A stretch of 64,000 bases of DNA from Eurosta solidaginis (taxonomy: Eukaryota; Arthropoda; Insecta; Diptera; Tephritidae), in contig NC_090319.1 in assembly GCF_040869045.1 (NCBI RefSeq), positions 228,322,490 to 228,386,489 of the forward strand, read 5' to 3'. This document shows positions 10,190 through 21,801 of the stretch, one piece after another. How positions within the stretch are numbered: position 1 is the first letter of the stretch; each line of letters opens with the position of its first letter. The notes under the pieces were generated by a model, which saw nothing but the letters and a program-made list of their open reading frames with translations, was not told the origin of the DNA and searched no databases. The translations under genes and the position numbers were made by a program.

Positions 10190-10860
10190 TTAGCCCGCCA
10201 CTATTTTTACCACTAGAACTATATGCTGCTGCAGTCGATGATGATGATGTGGGTGCACCGGAAACTTGCGGTTGTGGTGTTGGTTTGGTCCCCGTTGATG
10301 ATGGACCACTAGTAGCATAACCAAGAGTAGCAGCTGCGGCCGATGTTGTGGTTCGTTGCGCATATTGTACTGAGGTTTGCGCTTGAATGTGACCCGTAGC
10401 TGAGGTTATATATAGTGTATCTGACGGAGAAGAGAAAATATGTTGCCGATTGGTTCGCCCCTTGAATTGGCGGCAACAGTGCTGCCGTAAGCTGCAGATT
10501 GTGTTGATGCTGCTGCCATAGGTGCATAACCAGTGGCAGATTTTTGTGATTGGTTTGGATTTTGATTTGTTGGCTGTAGTACTTGTTGCATTGCTTGAAG
10601 GTTTTCTTGGTGGTAAAGTTGTATCAAATTAGCTTGGAGGTAGTGGGGTTTGTTGTTGCTGAAGGTGCATTTGCTGCATTTGTTCAGTTGTATGTTGCGC
10701 TTCATGTTGTGAACGACGCAAGCTTGAATAACGCTTTGGTAGTCTACGTTGTTCTTGTGGAGTGATTTGTTTTGGAAGTGTATGTTGACTGCCGTTGTTG
10801 TCTTGTTGTTGAAATCATTTGTTGTGTTAAATATTATTTCTTTCATAAACCCCATCACTG
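10190..10860 (-). pseudogene. Decayed Gln/Ser/Thr/Ala-rich coding fragment, host-like
   Basis: Read on the minus strand, consecutive blocks in shifting frames give a composition typical of disordered fly regulatory proteins. They run from a basic stretch (RRLPKRYSSLRRS) and a Q-rich run (TEQMQQMHLQQQQT) through an Ala/Thr/Ser-rich part (SATGYAPMAAASTQSAAYGS) to a Pro/Thr/Ser-rich tail. At least two frame changes and a stop near 10193 make it non-functional. It is unlike Gag, Pol or Env and may be a captured or retroposed cellular cDNA piece. I cannot name the source gene. Confidence 0.4.
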
Positions 10861-11769
10861 TGAAATAGAGGACTGTACGTTTTTTTTGTTCATCTGCCTG
10901 CCTGCTGGCAAAAATTTCGAAAGTGTGAATGAAAGGCGAATTTCCGGGTACGCTTTACGATGCTATTGGAAAAGAAAATTAAGAAATAGCCGCAATATAA
11001 TCCTGGATTAACGTCGAAACGACACTGTTTTATTTTGTGTTATTTACCTTTTCTTATTCTCAACAAACCAGAGGTTTTATATTAGTGCTGTCCGCTCTCA
11101 TAATGTTCATCCAGATCTTTCCACTGAGATTTGGTCGTGTGCCAGAGCTCGATAACTCAATGGAACGCTCCTCAAGCAACGCATCGCAACCTTTTCGTAC
11201 TTATTTATGTGGAAAGCAACGCACCAAATTCAATATAAATCTAGTATACAAGTTGTTCCAAATGACATAAACGATCGATTACTTTATCCGCATACTCTCA
11301 GTAACATATTTATAACTGTTGGAACCGATTCTATGCCGGTCGTACGTACATGCAAAATGAGGTAATACACGTATGATTAGGTGTCAACATGTACATACTA
11401 AGGGCCGATTTCCCCAACTTGGCCCTAAATGTTTATATTCTCCGTATTGTGAAAAGTGAAAAAACTCCGCTGATATAACTATAATAAACGTATTATGGGC
11501 TGGGGAATACGTCGGCTACTGTATGTTTGTTGTGAATTTAAGTTTGTTGTTCTTTGGCGACACCAATAGCAACTTGCAGATTGCAAACATTCCTAGACGG
11601 TATACTATATCTCTCATCATTGTCAGGTGTTGACATATATGAATTTACATATATTTGATGGACCCCATTCTCGTGTGCTTCCAAAATACAACCCGGAGCT
11701 CGCTGGAGCTAAGGGCGTTCGACAAGACAGCTATCAAATCTTCCGCGACCCTCCACCATTACATCATGC
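10861..11769. other. Unassigned sequence in the BEL 3' region
   Basis: The ORFs here are short and unconvincing. I see no terminal repeats, domain motifs or RNA gene. It continues the extra material between BEL pol and its 3' LTR. Confidence 0.35.
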
Positions 11770-12451
11770 CTCCAAGTCTCTTCTCGTAGAGAGAACAATC
11801 ATCGGAGAATAGGAGTTTCGAAGTCAGTTCTTCGGTTAGCTGAAATTCGTTGTGCCTTTCTTATTTTGTTCACAGAAGAGGAACGTTTAAATATTGTTGC
11901 GGATTTGTTTGAAGTTAAGAAATAAAATATGAACCATGCACAGTATTGCATTTCATGTGATATTCGCTGAAATGAGTAATGAATTGGTGACACAGCAACA
12001 TTAACGGAGAAGCATAAGAAGAAGAAGGAGGGGGGACAACACAAATCCACCGGAGTTGCCTGCTTCCATTCAGCAAAGTAATATTCTGGCGGCCAAGTCG
12101 GGTTGAATTCACATTTCATCATATGGCGAAGTCTCTTCCTTAGAAAATCCTTGCGCAATTCCTGGATGGTTGCATTAAATATACCACGTAGCTCATGGTA
12201 TGCTTTTTGACATAACATCAAGAATATTGTGTAAGAATAGACATATTTTCGCACAAATTTCTTCAAATATGTGCTCTTGCTTAAAAGAACCAATTTTCTC
12301 TAACTATTTTGAGTCATTCCCTTTAATTTAACAAGCCCCCCTCCTAACTTTCCTTCCATAACCGGTTTCCGCTTTTTCGAACATTGTTCGGAATAGGAGG
12401 TAGGGGAGAAGGGAAGAAATTCGCACCGACCTTTTTTCTCGAATTGGGCTG
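11770..12451. mobile_element. Harbinger-like MITE, copy 1 (left end not found)
   Basis: This is clearly homologous to 51270-52113. Shared landmarks include GAGAACAAT near the start, the block ATGAGTAATGAATTGGTG, GCCGGAGTTGCCTGC-like and TTCTGGCGGCCAAGT stretches, and the right end GAATTGGGCTG. The left terminal repeat seen in copy 2 is not recognisable here, so this copy is truncated or rearranged. Any transposase-like reading is too decayed to trust. Confidence 0.6.
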
Positions 12452-13233
12452 ATGGGCTATATGCGGAACATTCCCAACATACTTTTCTGTAAATGTTTTA
12501 AGTAAGTCAAACTAAAGTTGTTGGTCACCCTTATCTCCACTTGGAGACTTATGAACGATTTTGACGTTTGTTCATACGAGAGAATTCTTCGTAGATTTAG
12601 TTCAGAAATTTACACTTAAGCTGTTGGATTTAAGTTGTCGGAGAGAAGTATCTTTGGTAGTATATTAGTAGTGGTAGTGATAATAAATTTGAAAGTGCCA
12701 AAAGTTTTTAATGAAAGAATTCATTTTCTACTAAACATTTCGTTAATTGTTGGGTTTGTCAGTCTTTCAGAAATTATTTGAAAAAGCCGCTCGTTAGAAT
12801 TTTATACAAAAATACACTATCTCAAAATTTGTTTCGAAACCTTCCTATCTCAGCATAAGTTCAATGCATTTTGGCATAAGAGGAGTTAATGAAAAGCATT
12901 CTAAGATACGGCGTTCCTCAACCCAATTCTGAAATAGGACGCTTTGTGCTACTCCTTCAATGGAAATTTTTTGAAAAATATTTTGTGATAGGGCGATACT
13001 CTACGCAGCAGCCACAATAAACTGACAAAAAATAAAGGAAAATGGCTTATTGCCTTAGAACTCTATATTCCGGCCTTAACTTGGACAGAAGAGTCTAACT
13101 TTTGTGCGATCCTGCTAAACAAGGAGTATTCACCCGTTTATTCAGAAATTTCTGAAAGCTCTTTACGTAGAACAATGTTACCCATATTTAGAATATGGCT
13201 GTCCCTATTCATTAAGTAAAATATTATGTTGGC
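12452..13233. other. AT-rich non-coding sequence
   Basis: No gene, domain or clear repeat is seen. It is probably 3' untranslated or filler sequence of the BEL element. Confidence 0.4.
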
Positions 13234-13475
13234 CTCGTTCGGGGTGAACGAGAGCTGGGCATTAAGAAAGATAATGGGCTGAACGCCTTTAGGTTCGGTG
13301 GCAGATCGGTTCGCCCTACTGCTGTAGATTTTTATGATGTCCTCGTTATGGGATAACGAGTGAATGGGAGTGGTTTCTTGTGTCCTCGCTCGGGGTGAGC
13401 GGGTGAATTTGGGTTAATTTTTGAAATTGAATTGAATTTGGAATTTTTTGGTGTCCTCGCTCCGGGGTGAGCGAG
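13234..13475 (-). repeat. Four-unit hairpin array directly downstream of BEL pol
   Basis: Four near-perfect hairpins occur at 13234-13252, 13342-13360, 13385-13403 and 13456-13475. Plus-strand arms and loops are CTCGTTC-GGGGT-GAACGAG, CTCGTTA-TGGGA-TAACGAG, CTCGCTC-GGGGT-GAGCGGG and CTCGCTC-CGGGGT-GAGCGAG. Stem pairs 5 and 7 change on both sides together, and the only other difference gives a G-T wobble. The array starts about 120 bp after the pol stop, inside the 3' UTR. Confidence 0.85.
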
Positions 13476-13594
13476 TGGACTTGGAGTTTAACTTTTGAAA
13501 ATTCAAAAAATAAGTGTTTTGTGGCAGATGGGGAATCTGCATTAGGCTAGGGTAGATTTTTTGAAAAGAGGGATGGGGAGGAAAGGAGGGATTG

Positions 13595-16168
13595 TTAAGA
13601 GGAGCCCGTGGTCCTCTCACAATCGATCTCCGTAGGGAGAAGGATCAGTTTGACCAAAGGTCGTCTGACGTGACCCTTCTCGGTTATGAGGTCGACTACA
13701 CGTACTCGGCCATCGTCGCCGGGGTGTACGTTGACGACTCTACCTAACCTCCATTCGTTGGGAGATAAGTTGTCCTCTTTGAGGACGGCGAGATCTCCCA
13801 CTTGTATGTTTTCTTTGGGATGCTTCCACTTCACCCGTTTTTGAAGTTCGGATAGATATTCCACCTTCCATCGCTTGCAGAAAGTCTGATGGAGGGCTTT
13901 GAGTTTCTGCCACCGATTTATCATCGAGGCAGAGCTTTCACTAGAATCTGGTTCTGGTGGAGCCAGTAGGTGGCTGCCCGTTAGGAAATGTCCTGGGGTT
14001 AGTGGTTCCAGATCCGTTGGGTCATTCGACCCTGGACTGAGTGGGCGCGAGTTGAGGCACGCCTCAATCCTGCACAAAAGGGTTTGGAACTCCTCCATGG
14101 TGTACTTATGGGGAGACGCAATCTTTTTGAAGTGGCTTTTGAAGCTCTTCACTCCCGCCTCCCACAAGCCGCCCATATGTGGAGCAGCGGCGGGAATAAA
14201 ATGCCAGCTTAATGCTTGATGATTGTACTTTGAGACTGTCTTGTCTCGGCTTTCTGCCAGAAAGGCTTTAAACTCGGATCGTAAAGATCTTGACGCTCCG
14301 ACAAAGTTTGTACCATTGTCGGAGTAGATGTTTTTCGGACATCCTCTTCTCGCGATAAAACGCGCAAAGGCTGCGAGAAAGCATGGAGTACTAAGGTCAC
14401 TAGTGGCTTCTAAGTGGATGGCCTTAGTGGAGAAGCAGACAAAAAGGCATACGTAGCCTTTTGACAGTCGACATCCCCTACCGCGGTAGCTTTTGATGTC
14501 GAAAGGCCCCGCAAAGTCTACCCCGGTATTGGTGAACGCGCGGGTAAAAGTAGTCCGTTCGCAGGGAAGGGTACCCATAAGTTGGGACTGCGCCTGTTTT
14601 CGGTGAATAGTGCAGGTTTTGCAATTATGAATGGTTGCCCTAATCATGGTTTTGATGTTAGGTATCCAGTATTGGGTGCGTATCAGACGCAACATGAGTT
14701 GATTTTCCCCATGCAGACTTTGTTGATGAAACATTAGGACTGTAAGACGGGATAACCTGCAGTTGTATGGGAGGAGGGTTGGGTGGCGTTCATTAAAGGA
14801 TAAGTCCTTTGACGCCCCGAGTCGCCCTCCTACCCGAATGATGCCATCTTGGTCTAAGTAGGGATTAAGTGAAAGTATTGCACTTTTCCCTGCAATTGGT
14901 TTTCCGGCCTTTAGATAATTATATTCGGAACTATAATGTTGTTTCTGATAGATTTTAATTAAAAGTCGTGTAGTGGCCTTAATTTCATCAGGGGAGATTA
15001 AGTGCGACATGACCTGGAATGAATTTTTTGTTTCGGGGTGGGTTCTTCGGTAGAACCTCATAACGTATGCTAAGACCCGTAGAGCCCTAGGTAGGTCGGA
15101 AAAGCGTTGAAGAATATCGGTAGGATTGACGGTTGTTGTTGCGCAGGTCTTTGCCCTCTTTTCCTCTACGGAGGTGATGTAGTCACTTTCTTGTGCTGGC
15201 CATTGGGAAGTGTCTTCTTGCAGCCAAGAAGGTCCCTGCCACCACAACGAATTGTTGACCAATTCAGATGCAGGTAATCCTCTGCTACCTAAATCTGCTG
15301 GGTTGGACTCTGAGTTCACGTGCAGCCAGTCCCTATGTCCGACCATGTCGATGATTTTGGTGATCCGATGTGCGACGAAGGTTGACCAGGAACAGGGCGG
15401 TTTCCTTATCCATGTGAGGACGATTGTTGAATCCGTCCACAGGTGCACTTTCACTGGTCCCAACTTGAGATTCCTGAGAATTGATTCGGTGATTTCCGCT
15501 AACAGCACGGCTCCGCAAAGCTCCAATCGTGGAAGAGAAAGAGTTTTCACTGGGGCTACTCGGGTTTTGGCTAGAAGTAGGTTTGTGCAGACATTATCAT
15601 CCGTTTTGACACGCATGTAAATGACTGCTGCATAAGCCTTCTCGGATGCGTCACAAAATCCATGGATCTCGATGTCGGTTCCTGGAGAAAAGTTGACCCA
15701 TCTAGGTATCCGGATTTTATCGATTTCATGGTATTGGTCGGTGAAGGTTTTCCATCGTTCCAGCGTACTGGTAGATACTGGTTCGTCCCAAGCGGTGCCT
15801 TCCAACCAAATACCCTGCATGAGTATTTTTGCCACAATGACCATTGGTGCCAGTCATCCCAAGGGATCGAAAAGTTTGGCGATTGCTGATAGTATCGCTC
15901 TCTTCGTAATGTTTTCCGGGTTGTCCAGCGTCCCTGCTTGAAAATAAAATAAATCGGAGAGGGCATTCCATCGAATGCCTAACGCTTTAACTGAACTGGT
16001 ATCTTCGAATGCCAGGAAGTTTTCATTGAGTAGGTATGCTTTGGGGATGTCCCTTAGAATGTCCTCTGAATTGGATGTCCATTTGCGAAGTGGAAAGCCC
16101 GCTGAGTGTAGGACTTGACGAATTTCATCTCTGGCTTTAATAGTCGATGTGATCGTATGTCCACCCGC
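13595..16168 (-). pseudogene. pol: BEL/Pao pol, C-terminal part (RT end, RNase H, integrase)
   Basis: This continues the RT just after its catalytic motif (LAGGHTITST...). A UGA at 15854-15856 stands where the family has Trp (DPLG-stop-LAPM). After it a 749-codon frame carries RNase H (GFCDASEKAYAA) and the integrase with CX2C zinc residues (CKTC). The DDE region has VDFAGPF, SDNGTNFVG and LWEAGVKSF, and the end has the BEL-type domain (NEWRLGRV...GHVRRPLVKL). Apart from that one nonsense codon the frame is clean and is in phase with the upstream ORF once the SINE plus one target copy are discounted. It is broken, but recently so. Confidence 0.9.
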
Positions 16169-16182
16169 TAACACGTCATCTA
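16169..16182. repeat. SINE target-site duplication, copy 1 (14 bp)
   Basis: TAACACGTCATCTA here is repeated exactly at 16561-16574. On the coding strand it is the DNA encoding the DDVL residues of the BEL reverse transcriptase. Confidence 0.95.
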
Positions 16183-16560
16183 AATAATAAATAAATAAAT
16201 AAATGTAAGGCGCGATAACCTCCGAAGAGATCTAAGGCCGAGCTTCTCTTCCAATTTGCGTCGTGCTCCTCTTGATTTTTCCCTACAAATTGGCCGGACG
16301 GGACCTACATGTTTTATGCCGACTCCGAACGGCATCTGCAAGGCAGATGAGTTTTCACTGAGAGCTTTTCATGGCAGAAATACAATCGGAGCGCTTGCCA
16401 GACACTGCCGAGGGGCGACCCCGCTTAGAAAAATTTTCTTCTAATTGAAAAATCTTATTTCTAAAATTTTGATGTTGCTTTGCCCGGGAGTTGAACCCAG
16501 GGCATACGGTGTGATAGGCGGAGCACGCTACCAGCGCACCACGGTGGCCGCCCGTCATCA
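16183..16560 (-). mobile_element. tRNA-derived SINE inserted in the BEL RT
   Basis: This 378-bp insertion is flanked by a perfect 14-bp duplication. On the minus strand the head resembles a tRNA gene, with an A-box-like TGGTAGCGTGCTCCGCC and the B box GGTTCAACTCC (fits GGTTCRANYCC). These would form an internal RNA polymerase III promoter. A tRNA-unrelated body follows, and the tail is (ATTT)n. It should spread using a LINE's reverse transcriptase. The same head occurs as a fragment at 39601-39676. I associate the body with tephritid genomes from memory only. Confidence 0.92.
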
Positions 16561-16574
16561 TAACACGTCATCTA

Positions 16575-19239
16575 CATACATGTATTCTCGTAGTATGTTA
16601 GCCGCTGTAGGGTGTGAGTCTGACACGTCGTCTGCCAGTTGTAGGAGCGTTCTTATCGCGAGATATGGAGCGCAATTCACCCCGAAGGTAACCGTCTTTA
16701 ATTCATAAAGACTAATAGGGTCATTCGGGGACTTGCGATGCACAATACGTTGAAATTTGGTGTGCTTATCGTTCACCCAAATTTGTCGATACATCTTTTC
16801 GATGTCGCTATTGAAGACGAAACGGTATAGTCTCCAACGTAAGATAAGGATGGGTAGATCGGCTTGTAGAACTGGGCCTGGGAGGAGAATATCGTTTAAG
16901 CTATTGCCGTTGGCCGTAGGGCTCGAGGCGTTAAATACTACGCGTACCTTGGTGGTTGTACTTTCTGCTTTTACAACGGCGTGGTGGGGCAGGAAATAAT
17001 TATCCGAGTCGTCGGATGGAATATTCTTTTCAATTTTTTCCATATGTCCGAGCGTTTCATATTCTGACAACACTCGAACATATTCTTTTCCTAAATCTGG
17101 GTTTTTTATTAGCCGCCCCTCATTCCGGAAGAATTGAGAGCATGCACGCTTCAGGGATGGTCCTAAGTTAATATTGTTAGGGTAATCCTGCCGGAATGGT
17201 AGTGACACGGTGTACCTTCCATTCTCACTTCGCTGCGTTGTTTCTTTAAATAGTTGTTCACAGTACCTTTCATCCTCATTCAATATTTTATTTTTGGGTA
17301 CATTTTCTACCTCCCAGAAAGCTTTGAGTTGATTGTCTAACGCAACCTCGTTGTAAAAAGACATAATGCTCTTCGTTGGATTCGGTGATTCGATACGACC
17401 TGTTAGTATCCAACCGAACACTGTCTCTTGGGCTAAGAGTGTGTTTAGCACATTCTTCTTTATACCGCTCATTATAATGTGGGGATATATGTCTCCGCCC
17501 AGTATGAGGTCTACGTCTTCGTTGACGTAGAACCTCTTGTCTGCCAAAATCAAGTCTGGGAATGCCTGCATAGTCATTGCGTTGATATGGCAGGATGGAA
17601 GATTCCCAGTGAGTTTCGTTAGAACTAGTACGGGTGTAGTCAAGCTGAAGCAGGGATCCACTGGTGAACGTAGTTCGATGTTGGATGCTTCTTTCACCTG
17701 AGCTGACACCGCATTTGTGATGCCTGAAACATGGGCATGCATTTTCCTCGCTGACAAATTGATTCTGCGTTTCAGTCTTTCAGTTATAAAGGAACATTCA
17801 GACCCAGAATCAATTAATGCCCGCGCGGAGAAGTCGGTACCATTATGGTGAATGTGTACGCGAGCAGTTCCTAATAGCACGCCTGTGCTGGAATTGGCAT
17901 GGCAGGATTTGACATTCTGATTCGCAGAGGAAGGTGGTTGTCCCGATTCCTGTCTTTTCCTTGCCTGTGCCGAAGTTGATGGGGCATTATCCGCATCTTT
18001 GAAGGGATTTCGTACCGCCGGTTGCTGAAGTGTGTCCGCATGCAGGAGCGTGTGGTGACGAGAGTGGCATTTGGAACAGTTGTATGAACTGGTGCACCTC
18101 GTCACTGTGTGTCCTGGGGATAAACAATTCAGGCAGCCATTTGTGGATTTGACGAATTTAATCCTTTCTACTGGGTTTAAATCGCAAAAACGTGAACAGT
18201 TGCGTAATCTCTGCTCCGTAGATTTGCACATTTTACACATTGATTTTGTTGTTTGCTTCGTTACTTTGGTTTGAAAAGCACCAAGTCTTTTTGTAGGGTT
18301 TTCCGTCGACTGGCGCGACGTGTGTGACTTTTGCCCTTTTGCACTAGCATTCCCTGTAAAACCATACACGGTTTCAAGTGTCTGGAAACGATTTGACAAG
18401 TATTTGTCCATATCCTCCCACTTGGATATGTCCGTCTTGTGGTCAATGCTCTGCTCCCAGAGAGCCAACGTATTTTCAGGTAATTTCGTCGAACATAAAT
18501 AGGTAATAATCGCATCCCAATTTGAAACATCGATCTGATGTGTTTTTAAAGATGCCAAGCAATTATTTATGTCGCGCTGTAAGGTTTTGATAGAGCTGCC
18601 GCACTCGCTATCTATCTTTTTTAGATTAAACAAAATTTGTAGTTGTGAGTTTACGAGAATCCGCTTATTCTCGTATCTCTCACATAGGTTTTTCCAGGCT
18701 GTTTCGAAGCCTTCATTTGTCAAGGGACATTTCTTGACGATGTCCTTTGCCTCACCTTGAGTTTTCTGATTGAGGTGGAACAACTTTTCTACCGGGCTTA
18801 GGCGACTGTTGTTTTTGTATATGGCCGTGAACAGGTCACGAAACGTTGGCCAAGATAGGTAGTCGCCCTTGAACACCTCAGTATCACAAGCTGGCAGGCG
18901 GATACTATGTTCGCGCGCACGTTCTCCCTCAGGTTTGACTGCCCTGTCTTTTTCCTCCTTCAATTTGGCTTGAAGTTCAGCCATGTTCGACATGCATCTT
19001 AGGAATACGGCATATGCCGCTTTATGCTTGATCTTGACCGCTGCAATTTTCTTTGCGTCGAGCGTGTCAGAGCCAAGCAACTCCCCTAGGGCGTTCTCTG
19101 CTTTGTCCCACTTAGCTTGCAACTCTTTTTGCTGTATTGCAAGAGTGTGTATAGTGTGCAGAGCCGCATTGATATCATTAAAATCGGCCTCGAATTCGAT
19201 TATTCGATCGGCCAATCTAAGGTAGGAGTCCACGTTCAT
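16575..19239 (-). pseudogene. gag-pol: BEL/Pao gag-pol, N-terminal part (Gag, protease, first half of RT)
   Basis: The 893-codon frame starts at the ATG at 19239. The first half is BEL-type Gag (LPACDTEVFKGDYLSWPTFRD, then EKLFHLNQKTQGEAKDIV). Cys/His knuckles follow around CLNCLSPGHTVTRC. The aspartic protease motif is ALIDSGSECSFIT. The RT has VVFNASSPT, FNSDIEKMYRQI and VTFGVNCAPYLA, and ends at YMYVDDVL, where the SINE interrupts it. Gag and Pol are in one frame, as usual for BEL/Pao. The protein cannot be completed because of the SINE and a downstream UGA. Confidence 0.92.
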
Positions 19240-20195
19240 GGTTGAAAAGTGGAGAGCGAATTAACCAAGGGATATAAACTTGAAAAACCTGAGCGAAACA
19301 CCCAACCAACAACTATTAAAATTACGCAGAATTGATTATTACTTTTAATTTGTTTATTTTTGTCTGATTTTGCAGATTATTGTGCCGTAAAACAGGGAGC
19401 AGGGGGAAGCAACACCAAAGTGTTTTGTGTAAATAAAGGGGGCCACTCGCCACTTCCAAGTTAAATTGTATTGTATACTAAGTGCGCGCGTTGATATAAA
19501 CTCGACGAAAAGTGTGAAACCGTGAAATAGATCTTATGCAACAAAGAACAAAAAGCTGTGTAACAAGATTGATTAAGGAAATTAGTGAAAATAATAGTGA
19601 CGCAAAAGAAATTAAATTTTGCCGCAGTCAAATGGCGTGAAATTTTTGTGAAAGTGAGGTTATGTGCACCTCTTCCCTGTGCTGTGTCTGGAGAGCCTTA
19701 CCGCTGGTGGGGGGACAGACCAGATAGTCACAAGGAATCTTAACCGACGTTAATGCAACGCGTTTGCACTTATTTTCTTTTTTGGCACTACACAGTTTTT
19801 TCACACTTTTCGCGGTTAACTACAATCACGTATGGCACTTTAAATGATTTTTCGCACTTTTTATTTGTTGTTTTAACCAAAAAAAATGTGGCAAGAAATA
19901 TTGCACTTACTCAGGTATTTTTTGGTGACTTGTATACTGGTGATGATGTGATGATGTGGCAAGATAACTCGGTGTTGCAGTGGCTTCCGCTCGCTGTCGA
20001 TTGCTCAGTGTTTGATGCTGGTGTTAAATAATAGCCGTTCTTCAACTTTTTGTGTTATCGCTGTTGATTGTGGCAAAAACTCTCCGTATAACTTTTTATG
20101 TAAGGAATTTGAAATTTGTGCGGTCAGGTATGGTCGTATTTTGTGGACTGTAATTTAGGTGCTGTATATTCCTTTCTCGGGGAGGTAGGACCAAA
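19240..20195 (-). other. 5' leader of the BEL element with primer-binding-site candidate
   Basis: This is non-coding sequence between the 5' LTR and gag. Two bases inside the LTR the coding strand reads TGGTCCTACCTCCCCG (20193 down to 20178), which has the TGG start expected of a tRNA primer-binding site. I did not assign the tRNA. No gene is seen in the leader. Confidence 0.6.
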
Positions 20196-20703
20196 TGTTC
20201 GGCCGGTGTGCGTCTAATCCTGGAGAGGTGGGCGCACCGGGGTCGATCTCAGTGGGAAGAGAAGATTCACTCAAACGAGACAAATAAGAAGCACAGGAGG
20301 ATTTTCCTCGTTATAATGGGTGAACTTTATTATGTGAATAGATATATATAACCTGGTTACAATATTACCTGAATATATTCTGGAAAACAGTGGAGATCGT
20401 TGGCGGCAGATGCGTGCTGGTTGGCGGTTGAAATCAAAGAGGCCGGTTGTATAGCAAGCTACAACCGTTGACCCGCAAAATCCTCCGTTTTGGAGGGGAA
20501 AGGCACCCACACATCAACCCCGACATGCATATGCATGAGTGCTGACAAAAAGCACACATACACGTGCATGTACAGGCATGCACATGCATGAGGGTGATGG
20601 TGTGGGTGGTTATAAATTAATTCGAGTATCGAGTATCCATTTGCAGAGTTGCATTGGGGGGGTCGCAATCAGATGCGGAAAAGTTAGGCATCCTGCCTAA
20701 ACA
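20196..20703 (-). repeat. 5' LTR of the BEL/Pao element (508 bp)
   Basis: This is identical, as far as I can read, to 7280-7787 over 508 bp. It starts TGTTCGG and ends CTAAACA, and is followed by the target duplication GTTAG at 20704-20708. It should hold the promoter for minus-strand transcription. Confidence 0.95.
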
Positions 20704-20708
20704 GTTAG
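20704..20708. repeat. Target-site duplication GTTAG, right copy
   Basis: This matches 7275-7279 exactly and marks where element A's leader resumes. Confidence 0.93.
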
Positions 20709-21800
20709 TGAAATGAAAGTTCCACAAAAATACGTATATAAAAAGGCAAAAAAAAAAAAAATCACGATAGAAATTCAACTTCAAGGTTGAACCTAACGCT
20801 CTTAGATAACTAGATGTGCTTCACACAAAGGCTGAAAAACTTCGAACAAAAAGGAAATGAAAATTCAATGTATATACAAAATTTTAATTGAAAGGAAACA
20901 ACACCAAATTTCAAAGTGGTATTTTTCTTTTTCCTTTTCGATATTGAACTAACCTAATTAAGTGACCTCAACGACTATATTGTTTTTCGGTTGAATGAAT
21001 GTTGGAACAATAGGTCGAGAAAAAAAAGAAAGGAAAAAAAAAAGGAATTCTATAAAAATGGTGGACAATTTAAAACTTCGATAAATATCTATATCTTAAA
21101 GTTTGTGGTTAGTGTGATTGGTGTTGACCTCACGAAGGAAACAAAAGTTAGATCGGTGTTGCTTTAGTCCGTCAGCATTCTGTCCAATGTCATGTCAGCT
21201 AATCCCCCATTCAATCCCTAGAGCGGCACATCGCCGGTCAGAGTACTTACTCCAGCCGTGGCTGCCTAACACCTATTTCAAGTAAAGAAAAAAACCCCAA
21301 TTTACCCCCAGTGGTCAATAGCTATAAACCTCACATGTGGGTGGTGCTAGAACACCCACATGGCAGCTTGAGCTTTGCCACAGAAAACGTCTTATATTGC
21401 GCTAGCCTCGACTTCGAATACCACCTTACTATGACGTTGCGATCAAAGAACGGGAACTTCGAAGTCGGACTAACACTACCCCCCCGTCTAACTACCTACT
21501 TGTTACTCAGGCACAAATCACTTTCAGTCGTCTGAAAGTGATGCTACCCTCGTAACCCTAACCTGTCCGAGAGAAGGAAAATAAATTAATTAAAAAATGT
21601 AATTTGAAATGAGAAAAGTGAGAAATTTGTTAATGAAAGAAAGAAAAAGAATAAAAAAATAAAAATAGTAAGTTATGAAGGGAAAGGAAGAGGCGGGCTA
21701 TTTCGTTGGTAATTTGAAGAAAAGAACTGAAAGAAAACTTAATAGAATGAAATATGAGAAAAAAAATAAAAAGATGATCGGGCTATTACGTTGGGCGCCA
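20709..21800 (-). other. 5' leader of gypsy element A, LTR-proximal half, with primer-binding site
   Basis: This is AT-rich leader with no convincing gene. At its upper end the coding strand reads TGGCGCCCAACGTAATAGCC (21800 downward), one base from the LTR start TGTAATG. TGGCGCCCAACG matches the 3' end of a lysine tRNA as used by several retroelements. Together with 6783-7274 the leader is about 1.6 kb, which is long. Confidence 0.75.
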
Positions 21801-21801
21801 T

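Noticed and set aside
10309..10858. Env gene of the BEL element
   Set aside because: No signal peptide, cleavage site or membrane segment; composition is that of a disordered regulatory protein and frames are broken.
16480..16550. Functional tRNA gene
   Set aside because: A and B boxes are present but no full cloverleaf or acceptor stem; it is the SINE head with a 14-bp target duplication.
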